Positions 49,744 through 59,307 of a DNA stretch of 64,000 bases are shown here, one piece after another. A program made the translations under genes and the position numbers. Under the pieces are notes generated by a model. That model was given only the letters and a program-made list of their open reading frames with translations, was not told the origin of the DNA and searched no databases. Where the stretch lies: contig NZ_PDZR01000021.1 in the NCBI RefSeq assembly GCF_002891535.1, forward strand, positions 20,493 to 84,492. The letters run 5' to 3'. Positions within the stretch are counted from its first letter, which is position 1, and each line of letters begins with the position of its first letter. This DNA is from Methylocella silvestris. GTDB lineage: Bacteria; Pseudomonadota; Alphaproteobacteria; Rhizobiales; Beijerinckiaceae.

Positions 49744-50331
49744 CTATCGAACGATGACCTTCGTTCCGACCCGGACGCGATCATAGAGATCGACGACGTC
49801 GTCATTGGTCATGCGGATGCAGCCGGACGACACCGCATGTCCAATCGTCTGCGGTTCGTTCGAGCCATGAATGCGATAGAGGCTGCCGCCGAGATACATG
49901 GCGCGGGCGCCGAGCGGATTGCTGGGGCCGCCTTCCATGAAACGCGGCAGGTCGGGACGCCGGCGCAGCATTTGCGCGGGCGGGCGCCACGACGGCCATT
50001 CCTTCTTCATGGCGATGGTCTTCGCTCCCGTCCAGGCGAAGCCCGGACGACCGACGCCAACCCCATATCGCATCGCCTGGTTGCCGGGAAGAATGTAATA
50101 AAGGCGCCGTTCCTGCGTCGAAACGACGACGGCGCCCGGCGTATCGCTTCCCTCATAGCGCACGAGCTCCCGCGCCGGGGCGGTCGGTCGGGGACGCGCC
50201 ACGAGTTCGCCCGGGTCGTGGCCGTCAGTCGAGGCAGAGGGTTGAGATTCATTGGCGCGAAGCGTTGCGGGACAGCAGGGGAGGGCAATCACCAGCAATC
50301 CGCCGGCAATGGCTGCGAGGCGACCATGCAT
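49744..50331 (-). CDS. Periplasmic L,D-transpeptidase (YkuD domain)
   Basis: 195 residues with a signal peptide (LAAIAGGLLVIALPCCPATLRA). The catalytic motif VSSGCIRMTNDDVVDL contains the conserved Cys, with the upstream YRIHGSNEP supplying His. These enzymes form 3-3 crosslinks in peptidoglycan or anchor proteins to it. AGGA before the ATG at 50331. Stops converge with DUF971 with a short gap. Confidence 0.9.
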   Translation of the reverse strand: MHGRLAAIAGGLLVIALPCCPATLRANESQPSASTDGHDPGELVARPRPTAPARELVRYEGSDTPGAVVVSTQERRLYYILPGNQAMRYGVGVGRPGFAWTGAKTIAMKKEWPSWRPPAQMLRRRPDLPRFMEGGPSNPLGARAMYLGGSLYRIHGSNEPQTIGHAVSSGCIRMTNDDVVDLYDRVRVGTKVIVR

Positions 50332-50633
50332 CGATCGGGAATCCTAAAAATCAGCGCGTGAAGCGAAACAAGCGGGACGGCCGCTGCATTCTCGCCATAT
50401 TCCGGTCAATGCGGCGCGAGGCAATACGCCCGTCGCCGCCGCCAGCGGGGCCTGCCTCTTTTCCCGAGCGCCGTGACCGCGCGGCAACATCCATGCGGAT
50501 TGCCCGACGCCGGCCGGCGGGCTATGATCGGCGCCGCGAAAGCTCCGTTTCGGCCGCAACGGCCAGGATGGGAAGCGCAAGGCCCGGCAGCCGAAGCCGC
50601 GGCCGTCTCAAATTCCCTTGCCGGGACCGGGCC
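50332..50633. other. Intergenic region, no gene seen
   Basis: Roughly 300 bp between the divergent L,D-transpeptidase and DUF1467 genes. The frames that stay open are Arg/Ala-rich shadows with no ribosome-binding site. It must carry both promoters, but no clear hexamers stand out by eye. Confidence 0.5.
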
Positions 50634-50870
50634 ATGCCTTTCTCCACGCCACTTTCGATCGCGATTTTTTTCGTGACCTGGTTTGTCGTTCTGTTCGCCG
50701 TGCTGCCCTTTGGCGTCACCTCGCAGAGCGAAGCCGGAGAAATTGTCGAGGGCACGGATCCCGGCGCTCCTGTCGCGCCGCGGCTGCTCGCCAAGGCGCT
50801 CTGGACGACGGTGATCGCCGCGGCCGCTTTCGCCGCGTTGGTGGTCTTCGCACATTTCGTCAACGCCTGA
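50634..50870 (+). CDS. DUF1467 family membrane protein
   Basis: 78 residues: helix SIAIFFVTWFVVLFAVLPFGV, a Gly/Pro-rich polar loop with the family segment GTDPGAPVAPRL, and a C-terminal helix (TTVIAAAAFAALVVFAHFV). This is the small two-helix DUF1467 family of alphaproteobacteria, function unknown. A much longer frame opens at 50265 but the extra part looks non-coding. Confidence 0.88.
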   Translation: MPFSTPLSIAIFFVTWFVVLFAVLPFGVTSQSEAGEIVEGTDPGAPVAPRLLAKALWTTVIAAAAFAALVVFAHFVNA

Positions 50871-50904
50871 GACCGCGGTTTCGCCACGATTAACGCGCGT
50901 TCTA

Positions 50905-50933
50905 TTGACGCTTGGGACCGATAAGGTTACTTG
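50905..50933 (+). promoter_or_regulatory. Possible promoter of tRNA-Lys
   Basis: TTGACG at 50905 and TACTTG at 50928 are spaced 17 bp apart, about 20 bp upstream of the tRNA gene. The -10 match is poor. Confidence 0.4.
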
Positions 50934-50951
50934 ACGCGTGCTTCCTCAAGG

Positions 50952-51027
50952 GAGCGCGTAGCTCAGTTGGTAGAGCATCTGACTTTTAATCAGAGGGTCA
51001 TGGGTTCGAGTCCCATCGCGCTCACCA
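50952..51027 (+). tRNA. tRNA-Lys (anticodon TTT)
   Basis: A complete 76-nt cloverleaf: acceptor GAGCGCG/CGCGCTC, D-arm GCTCAGTTGGTAGAGC, anticodon arm TCTGA-CTTTTAA-TCAGA with anticodon TTT, T-arm ATGGG-TTCGAGT-CCCAT, and an encoded CCA end. Confidence 0.97.
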
Positions 51028-51248
51028 GATAAATCAATGCATGAGCGTCAGCTGCGTGTTTGCCGCCGCGTATGGCGTCTCCGCCGACGTTTAACGCAAC
51101 AAATCTTGCAGTCCGCCAGGTTCTGTTAGTCGGTATGGGCTATAGCTAGGGTGGGGGGTACCTGTCACCTTGGCTCAGCTGGCAGCGCTGCGACGTTCCT
51201 CCCATCGGTGCGCGGGCTGCGGCTAATTCCTACCCAAAGCGACTTGGA

Positions 51249-51277
51249 AAGCCGGACCATTTGTCCGGCTTCTTTTC
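51249..51277 (+). terminator. Rho-independent terminator beyond tRNA-Lys
   Basis: AAGCCGGAC, a five-base loop, then GTCCGGCTT followed by CTTTT. It lies about 220 bp after the tRNA gene. Confidence 0.65.
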
Positions 51278-51812
51278 GTTCCGCGCCCCGCGACGCCCCT
51301 ACAACCTGTTGATGACGTCCGGGCCGATCGGCGTCGGTCCAGACCACGGGACGCAAGGTTGAGCGCTGTCTTGACGCGATATAGTGTAAAATACAACTTA
51401 CGCGGGCGTAAATCTTCCTCTCAGCAAGTTTTAAATAAAAGTCAGCGTGGACGAAATAATAATGAACCAATTAGCTTAGATAAAGTTATGTAAATATTGG
51501 GATCATGACGCGTTGCCTTTGTAGTAAATTTGGAGTCGTAAGCAATATATTATATGATATTATTTGATGACGTTACTTATTATTATGCTAAATATTTCTA
51601 TGAAATAATTTAGAATATTATATCTTGGTGCATTGCATGTCGTTCTTTTTCTGGCTCTATTTTGAGACGGGTATTGCGTTCGGCCTTTGGTCGACCGCGG
51701 CGAAGCCTCAAAAAGACCTGAACGCGCATTGTCCTCTGAAAAGCGCGCCCGCCGCTATGGCGCCTGTTACGAGGGCGCGGTGTTATTTCTTCGAATAGCA
51801 CCGTCCCATTAC

Positions 51813-51852
51813 CGAGCGGGAGTTGGGCGACCAACTCCCGACTCCCGTTCGG
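51813..51852. repeat. Two mutually exclusive hairpins
   Basis: CGGGAGTTGG..CCAACTCCCG forms a perfect 10-bp stem (51817-51840). CCGAGCGGGAGT can alternatively pair with ACTCCCGTTCGG, with one mismatch. Both lie just past the gltS stop on its minus-strand transcript. Confidence 0.55.
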
Positions 51853-51910
51853 CTACAATTGGCGAACGCCCGCATCGAGCCGAAACGCCAGCCCGCCTGC
51901 GACTCCGCAG

Positions 51911-53107
51911 TTAACGCACCAGAAAGCCGATCGCGCCCGCATTGGCGATGTCGATGAAAAAGGCCGACACCAGCGGCAGGATGATAAAGGCGGTCGGCGC
52001 CGCGCCGTGAACTTTGGTGATCGCCGTCATATTGGCGATGGCGGTCGGCGTCGCGCCGAGGCTGATGCCGCCAAATCCCGCCGCGATGACCGCCGCCTCA
52101 TAATTGCGCCCCATCGCCGGGAAGACGACGAACAACATATAGATCACCGCCACGATCGTCTGCGCGGCCAGCACGGCGACGAGCGCCGGGCCAAGGCCGC
52201 CGAGCGTCCAGAGCTGCATGCTCATCAGGGACATCACGAGGAAGACGTTCAGGGAAAGGTCGGAGATCAGCGCAAGCGAGCGGCCGCGCGAGGGCCAGTC
52301 GAGACGCGGCATGAGCCGCGGGATCGTGTTCGTGAACAAGATTGCAATCAGCAGGCAAACCACGAAGCGCGGCATGCGCACGCCCCATTCGACCAGCGCT
52401 TCATGCGCCAGGAAGCCGATCAATATCACGATGTTGAGAACGAGAATCGTCCGCAGCAGATTGACGTGGTTGAGGTCGTCAATTTTCGTATCGTCGGGCA
52501 GGCCGACGGAGGGCGCCTCGTTCATCGGGCCGACAAGCTTGTAGCGCGCGATCAGGAGGCCGGCGACCGGGCCGCCGATAAGGCTGGCGATGACAAGGCC
52601 GAGCGTCGCCGAGGCGACGCCGATCTCCATGGCGTTGGCGAGCCCGAAACGCTCGGAGATCAGGGGCGCCCAGGCGATGGTCGTGCCATGGCCGCCGATC
52701 AGCGAGGCCGAGCCGAGCAGCACCGTAATTCCCTCGGGGAGGCCGAGCGCACGGGCCGCGCCCGCCGCGATCAAATTCTGAATCACCAGATAGACGAGCG
52801 TCACCGCCAGCAGCACGAGAAGCGGGCGCCCGCCGGCGACAAGATCGCCAAGCTTGGCGTTGAGGCCGATGCCGGTGAAGAAATACAAGAGCAGCAGGTC
52901 GCGCGCGTCGAGACTGAAATGGATTTCGACGCCGAAAATCCGATAGGCGACGAGCGTCGCGAGCGCGGCCGTCAGTCCGCCCGTCACCGCTTCGGGGATG
53001 TTCCAGCGGCGCAGCGGCGCGATCAAATGATTGAGGCCGGCGCCGATAAAGAACACGACGATCGCGAGGGTGAAGGTGAGGAGCCCTGAGGCTTCAATAA
53101 CTCTCAT
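51911..53107 (-). CDS. gltS: Sodium/glutamate symporter
   Basis: 398 residues, about ten hydrophobic segments. GltS landmarks: FFTGIGLNAKLGDL, GSASLIGGHGTTIAWAPL (near residue 130) and FGGISLGATPTAIANMTAITK near the C-terminus. It co-transports glutamate with Na+ across the inner membrane. GAGG precedes the ATG at 53107. Monocistronic; its neighbours give no pathway link. Confidence 0.95.
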   Translation of the reverse strand: MRVIEASGLLTFTLAIVVFFIGAGLNHLIAPLRRWNIPEAVTGGLTAALATLVAYRIFGVEIHFSLDARDLLLLYFFTGIGLNAKLGDLVAGGRPLLVLLAVTLVYLVIQNLIAAGAARALGLPEGITVLLGSASLIGGHGTTIAWAPLISERFGLANAMEIGVASATLGLVIASLIGGPVAGLLIARYKLVGPMNEAPSVGLPDDTKIDDLNHVNLLRTILVLNIVILIGFLAHEALVEWGVRMPRFVVCLLIAILFTNTIPRLMPRLDWPSRGRSLALISDLSLNVFLVMSLMSMQLWTLGGLGPALVAVLAAQTIVAVIYMLFVVFPAMGRNYEAAVIAAGFGGISLGATPTAIANMTAITKVHGAAPTAFIILPLVSAFFIDIANAGAIGFLVR

Positions 53108-53523
53108 CGGACCTCAGTCGTCTTGCGGGAGGGGAGAAGGAGGGCGCCCGGCGCAGGTAGCTGGATCATCGCGCCAGCAGGAGAGCGTAGAAATGGGGCG
53201 TCCGGCATGTAAGGCAAAGCTTTTCGCGTGTATAGCGGCAAGCGGGCAGATTGAGAGAAATTGAACATGGATGACAGCTCTCGCGGAGCGATGGCGAAAC
53301 GCTCGATTGAAGACTGCTTTTCCTGATTTTTCATTGTCTGTCAAAGATCTACGTCCATTGACCAATGTGGCTGCGCACGCGCGCTGGCGGCAGCTCGCGG
53401 ATGTTCCGCACAGATTTAATATGAATTGCCGATGGCAGCTGCGGCGCGGGATTGTATAAGCGGGCGTTTCCGGCGACGACGCCGCCATCCGGCGAAGCTC
53501 CGTCAAGAATTCCAAGGTGACCC
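53108..53523. other. Intergenic region between gltS and the RND adaptor gene
   Basis: About 415 bp. It holds the divergent promoters of gltS and the efflux operon. A 19-codon frame at 53267-53326 has a passable ribosome-binding site, but nothing else supports it. No regulator gene for the efflux pair is present here, and no clear operator is seen. Confidence 0.5.
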
Positions 53524-54618
53524 ATGCGCGCGACCACCTCTTCAGCAAGGCCTCGCTTTGCTTTCCTGGCCGCGGCTGCCCTGCTGCTTGCGGGCTGCAA
53601 GGAACAGCAAGAGGCGCATGAGCCGCTGCCGCGCGCCGTCCGCACGGTGACCGCGGAAAGAAGCGAGGCCGGCGAAACGGCCAAGCTCACGGGCCAGATT
53701 CTCGCCGAAAACGAGGCCGCGCTGGCGTTTCGGACCGGCGGGCGCATGATCGAGCGTTCCGTTGGCGTCGGCGATGCGGTGACGCCAGACAAGGTGCTGG
53801 CCAAGCTCGACCCGGTGAATGAAGAAAATGCGCTGCGCTCGGCAAGGGCGGCCCTTTCGGCTGCCGAGGGACGGCTCGTTCAGGCGCGCAATAATTTTGA
53901 CCGCCAGAATACGCTGCTGCAGCGCGGCTTCACGACGCGGGTTCTGTTCGATCAGGCCGAGCAGGAATTGCGCACGTCGCAATCGGCGGTGGATGACGCG
54001 CAGGCGCAGCTGCAAATGGCCGAAGACCGGCTAGGCTTTACGGAGCTTCGCGCCAATGTGACAGGATCGGTCACGGCGCGGCTCGCGGAGGCCGGCGAGG
54101 TCGTCCAACCGGGCCAAACCATCTTCCAGGTCGCCCGCGAGGACGGCCGCGATGCGGTGTTCGACGTTCCTGCCAATCTCCTGCGCTCCGTGCCGGCGAA
54201 CGCCCAGATCGCGGTCAATCTGACGGATGATCCGTCGACGCAAGCGCAAGGGCGCGTGCGCACGGTTGATCCTCAGGCCGATCCGGTGACGCGCACCTTT
54301 CGCGTGCGGGTCGGACTGATTGATTCGCCGCCCGCGATGCGTCTTGGCGCGACCGTCACCGGCCGTGTGCAGCTCGAAGGGACCTCCGGCGTCAAGATCC
54401 CGGCGAGCGCTCTGACGAAAATCAACAATCAGCCGGCCGTGTGGATCGTCGATCCGAAAAGTTCCACGGTCGCCCTGCGCAATGTCGAGATCGCGCGCTT
54501 CGATCCGGGCTCCGTGCTGGTTTCCGAGGGGCTTGACGACGGCGACGTTGTCGTCACCGCCGGCGTGCAGGCGCTTCATCCCGGCCAGGTCGTGCGCATT
54601 CTCGGATCGCGCTCATGA
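53524..54618 (+). CDS. RND efflux periplasmic adaptor lipoprotein
   Basis: 364 residues. Signal peptide ending in the lipobox LLLAGC, so inner-membrane anchored. The hairpin (ALRSARAALSAAEGRLVQARNN...LLQRGFTTRVLFDQAEQEL), lipoyl-like halves (RANVTGSVTARLAEAGEVVQPGQ) and beta-barrel order of a membrane fusion protein are seen. AAGGTGACCC precedes the ATG. It bridges the RND permease encoded next to an outer-membrane channel that is not in the window. Stop and permease start overlap (ATGA). Confidence 0.94.
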   Translation: MRATTSSARPRFAFLAAAALLLAGCKEQQEAHEPLPRAVRTVTAERSEAGETAKLTGQILAENEAALAFRTGGRMIERSVGVGDAVTPDKVLAKLDPVNEENALRSARAALSAAEGRLVQARNNFDRQNTLLQRGFTTRVLFDQAEQELRTSQSAVDDAQAQLQMAEDRLGFTELRANVTGSVTARLAEAGEVVQPGQTIFQVAREDGRDAVFDVPANLLRSVPANAQIAVNLTDDPSTQAQGRVRTVDPQADPVTRTFRVRVGLIDSPPAMRLGATVTGRVQLEGTSGVKIPASALTKINNQPAVWIVDPKSSTVALRNVEIARFDPGSVLVSEGLDDGDVVVTAGVQALHPGQVVRILGSRS

Positions 54619-57600
54619 CCGGTCCCAATCTGTCCGAATGGGCGCTGAAAAGCCGCTCTTTCATCATCTTCCTGATGGTCGGCTTCACGGCGGCCGGGCT
54701 GCTCTCCTTTTACAGGCTGGGGCGCGGCGAGGATCCGCCCTTCACCTTCCGCACCATGATCGTGCAGGCCGCCTGGCCCGGCGCGACGCTTGACGACACG
54801 GTCAAGCAGGTCACCGAGCGGATCGAACGCAAGCTGCAGGAGACGCGCGGCCTCGACTTTCTGCGCAGCTATACGACGGCGGGCCTCACCACCATCTTCG
54901 TCACGCTGAAAGGCAGCACGACGGCGAAGGAGGTGCCGGACATCTGGTATCAGGTGCGCAAGAACGTCGGCGACATCCGCCCCACGCTGCCGCAGGGCGT
55001 GGTCGGACCCGGCTTCAACGATGATTTCGGCGACACATTCGGCATCATCTACGGCTTCACCGCCGACGGCTTCACCCATCGCGAATTGCGCGACTATGTC
55101 GAAGACGTCCGCTCGAAGCTGCTGCACGTCAAGGACGTCTCGAAGATCGAGATCATCGGCGCGCAGGACGAGCAGATCTTCGTTGAATTCTCGACCCAGC
55201 AACTCGCCGGGCTCGGCATCGACCGCGCGGCGCTGCTCGCCGCACTGCAGGCGCAAAATGCGGTGAGCCCGGCAGGATCGATCCAGACGGGCGACGAAAA
55301 ACTGTCGCTGCGCGTCTCCGGCGCGTTCCGGTCCGAGGACGATATTCTCAACGTCAATTTCCTGTCGAACGGGCGGCTGATCCGGCTGCGCGACATCGCC
55401 GAAGTCCGGCGCGGCTATTCCGATCCGCCGCAGCCATTGTTCCGGGTCGACGGCAAGCCGGCGATCGGACTCGCTATCGCCATGCGCGATGGCGGCGACA
55501 TCCTCGCGCTCGGCGCCAATGTCAGGAGCGAACTCAACAAAGCCGTGGCCGAACTGCCGATCGGCGTCGAGGCGGCGCTGGTGTCGGATCAGCCGCAGGT
55601 GGTGACGACGGCGATCGGCGAATTCATGGAATCGCTCTGGCAGGCCGTCGCCATCATCATGGCGATCAGCGTGCTCAGTCTTGGCCTGCGGCCCGGCGCG
55701 ATCGTCGCCCTGACGATTCCGCTGACGATCGCGATCGTCTTTCCGATCATGGAGTTTCTGCACATCGATTTGCAACGCATCTCGCTTGGCGCGTTGATCA
55801 TTTCGCTGAGCCTTCTCGTCGATGACGCGATGACGACGATCGACGCCATGACGACGCGGCTGGCGCTCGGCGACAGCAAGGAGAAGGCGGCGAGCTTCGC
55901 CTACAAGGCATTGGCTTTCCCGATGCTGACAGGCACCTTCGTCACGATCGCCGGCTTCGTGCCGATCGGCTTCGCCCGCAGCGCCGCCGGCGAATATACA
56001 TTCTCGATCTTCGCCGTGGTGGCGATCGCCCTGATCGTCTCCTGGTTCGTCGCCGTGCTATTCGCGCCGCTGCTTGGCGTCTGGCTCTTGAAGGCGCCCG
56101 CCGCCGGAGCCGAGCCGGCAAAACCCAATATCGTGCTACGGCTGTTCCGCTCGGTCCTTGTCGGCATGATGCGGATGCGCTGGATCTCGATCGCCGCGGC
56201 GATCGGCTGCCTCATAGCGGCGTTGATCGTGCTGCCCTATGTGCCACGGCAGTTCTTTCCAGCGTCCGACCGGCCGGAGCTCGTCGTCGATCTGACCTTG
56301 CCGCAAAACGCCTCAATCTACGCCAGCGAGGCGGCCTCGGCGAAGCTCGACGCCATGCTGAATGAGGATCCGGACGTTGCGAGCTGGAGCACCTATGTCG
56401 GCCGTGGCGCGATCCGCTTCTATCTTCCGCTGAATGTGCAGCTGGCCAATGATTTCTTCTCGCAGGCGGTGGTCGTCGCCAAGGATGTCGCCGCGCGCGA
56501 ACGCTTGCAGGCGAAGCTCGAAAAGGAGCTGGCCGAACAGCTGCCAAGCGTCGTCGCCCGCGTGTCGCCGCTCGAACTCGGACCGCCGGTCGGCTGGCCG
56601 GTGCAATATCGGGTCAGCGGGCCGGACACGGGCAAGGTGCGCGAGATCGCCCTCAAGCTTGCCGAGGTCATGGGCGGCAATGCGACGGTGCGCGACGTCA
56701 ATTTCGACTGGATGGAGCCCGCGCGCAAGGTTCGCATCAAGATCGATCAGGATCAGGCGCGTCTTCTCGGCCTCAGTTCGCAGGCGTTGGCGAGTTCGCT
56801 CAACGCGGTGATGACGGGCCTGCCGATCACGCAGGTGCGCGACGACATTTATCTCGTCAATGTCGTTGCAAGAGCGACCGACGAACAGCGGATTTCGCTG
56901 TCCACGCTGCGCGCCATGCAGCTGCCGGTCGCGGGGGGACGCACCGTGCCGCTGAGCCAGGTCGCAAGCTTTGATTTCGAGCAGGAGCTGCCGCTTCTGT
57001 GGCGGCGCGACCGCATCCCGACCCTGACGGTGCAGGCGGAGACCGCCAAGGGCGCTTTGCCTGAGACGGCCGTTGCGGCGTTGGCGCCGGCGATCGACAA
57101 GCTGCGCGCAAGCCTGCCCGATCAATATCGAATCACGACCGGCGGCACGGTCGAGGAAAGCGCCGCCTCGCAGGCCTCGGTCTTCGCCATGCTGCCGCTC
57201 GCGGCGATCCTGATGCTGTTCTTCCTGATGGCGCAGCTGCAAAGTTTTGGGCGGATGTTCCTGGTGGTTGCGATCGTGCCATTTGGCCTGATCGGCATTG
57301 TCTTCGCCCTATTTGCGGCGAACCGGCCGCTGGGCTTCGTCGCAATTCTCGGCATTCTGGCGCTGGTTGGCATGATCGCCCGCAATGCGGTCATTCTGAT
57401 CGACCAGATCGAGACGGAGCGGGCGCAGGGCCGCGACATCTGGAACGCCGTCATCGAGGCGGCGCTGTCGCGTTTCCGGCCGATCATGCTGACGGCGATC
57501 TCGACCGTTCTCGGCATGATACCGATTGCGCCGACGGTGTTTTGGGGGCCGATGGCCTTCGCCATCATGGGCGGGTTGTTTGTCGCGACGATGCTGACGC

Positions 57601-57680
57601 TGCTTGTGCTGCCGGTGTTCTACATCACGCTGTATGGCGCCAAGGAGACCGCCGAAGTGAAGGAGCCGATTCCGGCTTGA
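54615..57680 (+). CDS. RND efflux permease subunit
   Basis: 1021 residues, AcrB-like size, with the two periplasmic porter loops and twelve hydrophobic segments. TM4 carries SLLVDDAMTTID with the proton-relay Asp pair (DD). TM1 region WALKSRSFIIFLMVGFTAAGLLSF and the late ARNAVILIDQIE and RFRPIMLTAISTVLGMIPIA are family segments. It exports drugs, solvents or metals by proton antiport. No substrate is shown by sequence. Paired with the adaptor gene just upstream. Confidence 0.95.
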   Translation: MTGPNLSEWALKSRSFIIFLMVGFTAAGLLSFYRLGRGEDPPFTFRTMIVQAAWPGATLDDTVKQVTERIERKLQETRGLDFLRSYTTAGLTTIFVTLKGSTTAKEVPDIWYQVRKNVGDIRPTLPQGVVGPGFNDDFGDTFGIIYGFTADGFTHRELRDYVEDVRSKLLHVKDVSKIEIIGAQDEQIFVEFSTQQLAGLGIDRAALLAALQAQNAVSPAGSIQTGDEKLSLRVSGAFRSEDDILNVNFLSNGRLIRLRDIAEVRRGYSDPPQPLFRVDGKPAIGLAIAMRDGGDILALGANVRSELNKAVAELPIGVEAALVSDQPQVVTTAIGEFMESLWQAVAIIMAISVLSLGLRPGAIVALTIPLTIAIVFPIMEFLHIDLQRISLGALIISLSLLVDDAMTTIDAMTTRLALGDSKEKAASFAYKALAFPMLTGTFVTIAGFVPIGFARSAAGEYTFSIFAVVAIALIVSWFVAVLFAPLLGVWLLKAPAAGAEPAKPNIVLRLFRSVLVGMMRMRWISIAAAIGCLIAALIVLPYVPRQFFPASDRPELVVDLTLPQNASIYASEAASAKLDAMLNEDPDVASWSTYVGRGAIRFYLPLNVQLANDFFSQAVVVAKDVAARERLQAKLEKELAEQLPSVVARVSPLELGPPVGWPVQYRVSGPDTGKVREIALKLAEVMGGNATVRDVNFDWMEPARKVRIKIDQDQARLLGLSSQALASSLNAVMTGLPITQVRDDIYLVNVVARATDEQRISLSTLRAMQLPVAGGRTVPLSQVASFDFEQELPLLWRRDRIPTLTVQAETAKGALPETAVAALAPAIDKLRASLPDQYRITTGGTVEESAASQASVFAMLPLAAILMLFFLMAQLQSFGRMFLVVAIVPFGLIGIVFALFAANRPLGFVAILGILALVGMIARNAVILIDQIETERAQGRDIWNAVIEAALSRFRPIMLTAISTVLGMIPIAPTVFWGPMAFAIMGGLFVATMLTLLVLPVFYITLYGAKETAEVKEPIPA

Positions 57681-57957
57681 TCCTCGTGTCCGGCGGTTGG
57701 ATTGTCGCCGGTCCAAAATCACATGCGCGCCAACTCTGTTAGGCGACTGCATGTGTTCGCCCGAATCTGCCGACGCGATTGGATTTGTCGTCTCCGGGCC
57801 ATGCGCCGCGCGGGCCGCGACGCATGAATGTGGCGCTGTTCTCTTGCGGAGAGGGGCATCGCCGCGCCGAGCGCTCAAAATGAGCCAGCCTCGGACGGAT
57901 CTGTTCCGCTTTCGGCGTGGCGCGATCAGAATTGCCCAAGTCGCGAAGTCAACGCGC

Positions 57958-59307
57958 CTACCGCTTCTGCGCGCCGCACAAAGTGTCGTTGATCTCACAC
58001 TGCGGCGTGATCGACAGCTGCTCCTGTTCGGCGTTCAGCCGCGCGATTTCGGCCTGCGTGCGGGCGTTGATATCCGTGCCCGGATTGGCGCAGCCGCAGA
58101 CCTGGCTGGCGCAGCAGCTGCATTTGTTGATTTGCTCAAGGGCCATTATTGCCTCAAGGCCGCTCTGTTGCGCGAGGCCGCCGCACGCCTTCTTCAGAAG
58201 CGCCGCTTTCTGCGCCGGCTTGGCGGTGGAGGCTCCGGTTTGTCCAATTCCCAGCGTCGTGCAAATCGTGGAGTCGCAGCTATAGGCGACCTGAAGACCC
58301 TTTGACCACAAGGTCTTGGTGTTCTCGCGGACGCCTGTCTTGTAGCTTTCACAGACGGTCTTGCATAACGCGCTTCCCTTGCCGACCGGATATTCGGTGC
58401 TTGCCGAATAGAGCGGACAGCCCTTGTCGCCCGGCGCGTCGGCGAGACAACCGTCGACCGGGGGATCGGGGTTGAGGGCCGGGTTATGCGAGGCCGACCA
58501 TATATAAGGTCCCTTGTCCTTTGCGCTCCATGGCGTCAGGACGTTGGCGTCGCAGGGCCTGTTGGCCTGGCCGATCTCGAACGGGCCGTCGTAGACGGGG
58601 CATTTGCAACTGACGAGCTTGTTGCCCGCGCTATCAACTTTCCCGGTCTCGTAACATGGCGCCGTCATGCATCCGGCATATTTGCCCGCGCTGCAGGTTG
58701 TCGTCCCGCCGCCATAGTCGGCGTTCTTGACGGGCGTATACACGGAGATCAGCTGCGCGGTGGGGATCACCACATTATTGTTGGCCGCCGTACAGGCGGG
58801 GGCGCTGTTCCATAGCGTCTGATTTTGAATGAATTCGCGCGGGTTGCAAGCCTCACCGTCATGGCCGCAGACCGCGACGGTCGATAAATAGAGATCGAGG
58901 TTAAGGATCGCGTTGATATCGATGAAATAGGGCACCATCGGCGGATATTGCTCGGTGGTGAGGCCATAGCATGTGCAGTCGGCCGTCTTGCCGTCCTTCG
59001 CCAGTTTGCACGGGAGCGGCGGATTACCGGCCGAGCCGATCATGGGGCCTGAGAAATAACACAAGGCATAGGAGAAGGCGCGGCCGACGGGCGGCTTGCA
59101 GGTCAGGAAATTCTCGCCCTTGACCAGAATATCGGCGTAAGCGGGGCCGAAAATTGTTGTGTTGAGATCATTGAAACGGAACTTCGTCGATTCTGCTTTT
59201 GCGGCGCCGATAAAAATCGTGACGATGGCGGCGACGGCAAAGAGCAACAGCATGGTGGGGCGAATCCATCGCGCGGACGCTTCGCCATTCTGGTGATGAG
59301 CGTCCAT
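57958..59307 (-). CDS. Cysteine-rich secreted protein of unknown function
   Basis: 449 residues with an N-terminal hydrophobic signal (MLLLFAVAAIVTIFIGAAKA). I count 28 cysteines, many in close pairs (CTCYG, CKCPV, CSCCASQVCGC), so extensive disulfide bonding is likely. Pro/Thr/Asp/Gly-rich loops dominate. No catalytic motif is seen and I do not recognise the family. AGGGG precedes the ATG. It stands alone between the efflux operon and a patatin gene. Confidence 0.82.
   Translation of the reverse strand: MDAHHQNGEASARWIRPTMLLLFAVAAIVTIFIGAAKAESTKFRFNDLNTTIFGPAYADILVKGENFLTCKPPVGRAFSYALCYFSGPMIGSAGNPPLPCKLAKDGKTADCTCYGLTTEQYPPMVPYFIDINAILNLDLYLSTVAVCGHDGEACNPREFIQNQTLWNSAPACTAANNNVVIPTAQLISVYTPVKNADYGGGTTTCSAGKYAGCMTAPCYETGKVDSAGNKLVSCKCPVYDGPFEIGQANRPCDANVLTPWSAKDKGPYIWSASHNPALNPDPPVDGCLADAPGDKGCPLYSASTEYPVGKGSALCKTVCESYKTGVRENTKTLWSKGLQVAYSCDSTICTTLGIGQTGASTAKPAQKAALLKKACGGLAQQSGLEAIMALEQINKCSCCASQVCGCANPGTDINARTQAEIARLNAEQEQLSITPQCEINDTLCGAQKR

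Larger units (their letters stand above)
51028..51910. other. Long gene-free region after tRNA-Lys, partly very AT-rich
   Basis: About 880 bp without a credible gene. Positions 51470-51640 are far richer in A+T than the rest of the window, with runs such as ATATATTATATGATATTAT, and contain no long open frame. Downstream, 51700-51900 is GC-rich again with hairpins. This looks like a remnant of foreign sequence inserted near a tRNA gene or an untranscribed spacer. No integrase, terminal repeat of the tRNA or insertion-sequence end is seen. Confidence 0.5.

Noticed and set aside
51170..51235. A tRNA-like stretch (GGCTCAGCTGGCAGCGCTGCGAC) downstream of tRNA-Lys
   Set aside because: D-arm-like sequence only. 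No acceptor, anticodon or T-arm pairing could be formed.
53267..53326. A 19-codon frame before the RND adaptor
   Set aside because: A passable ribosome-binding site but no conserved feature. Too short to support.
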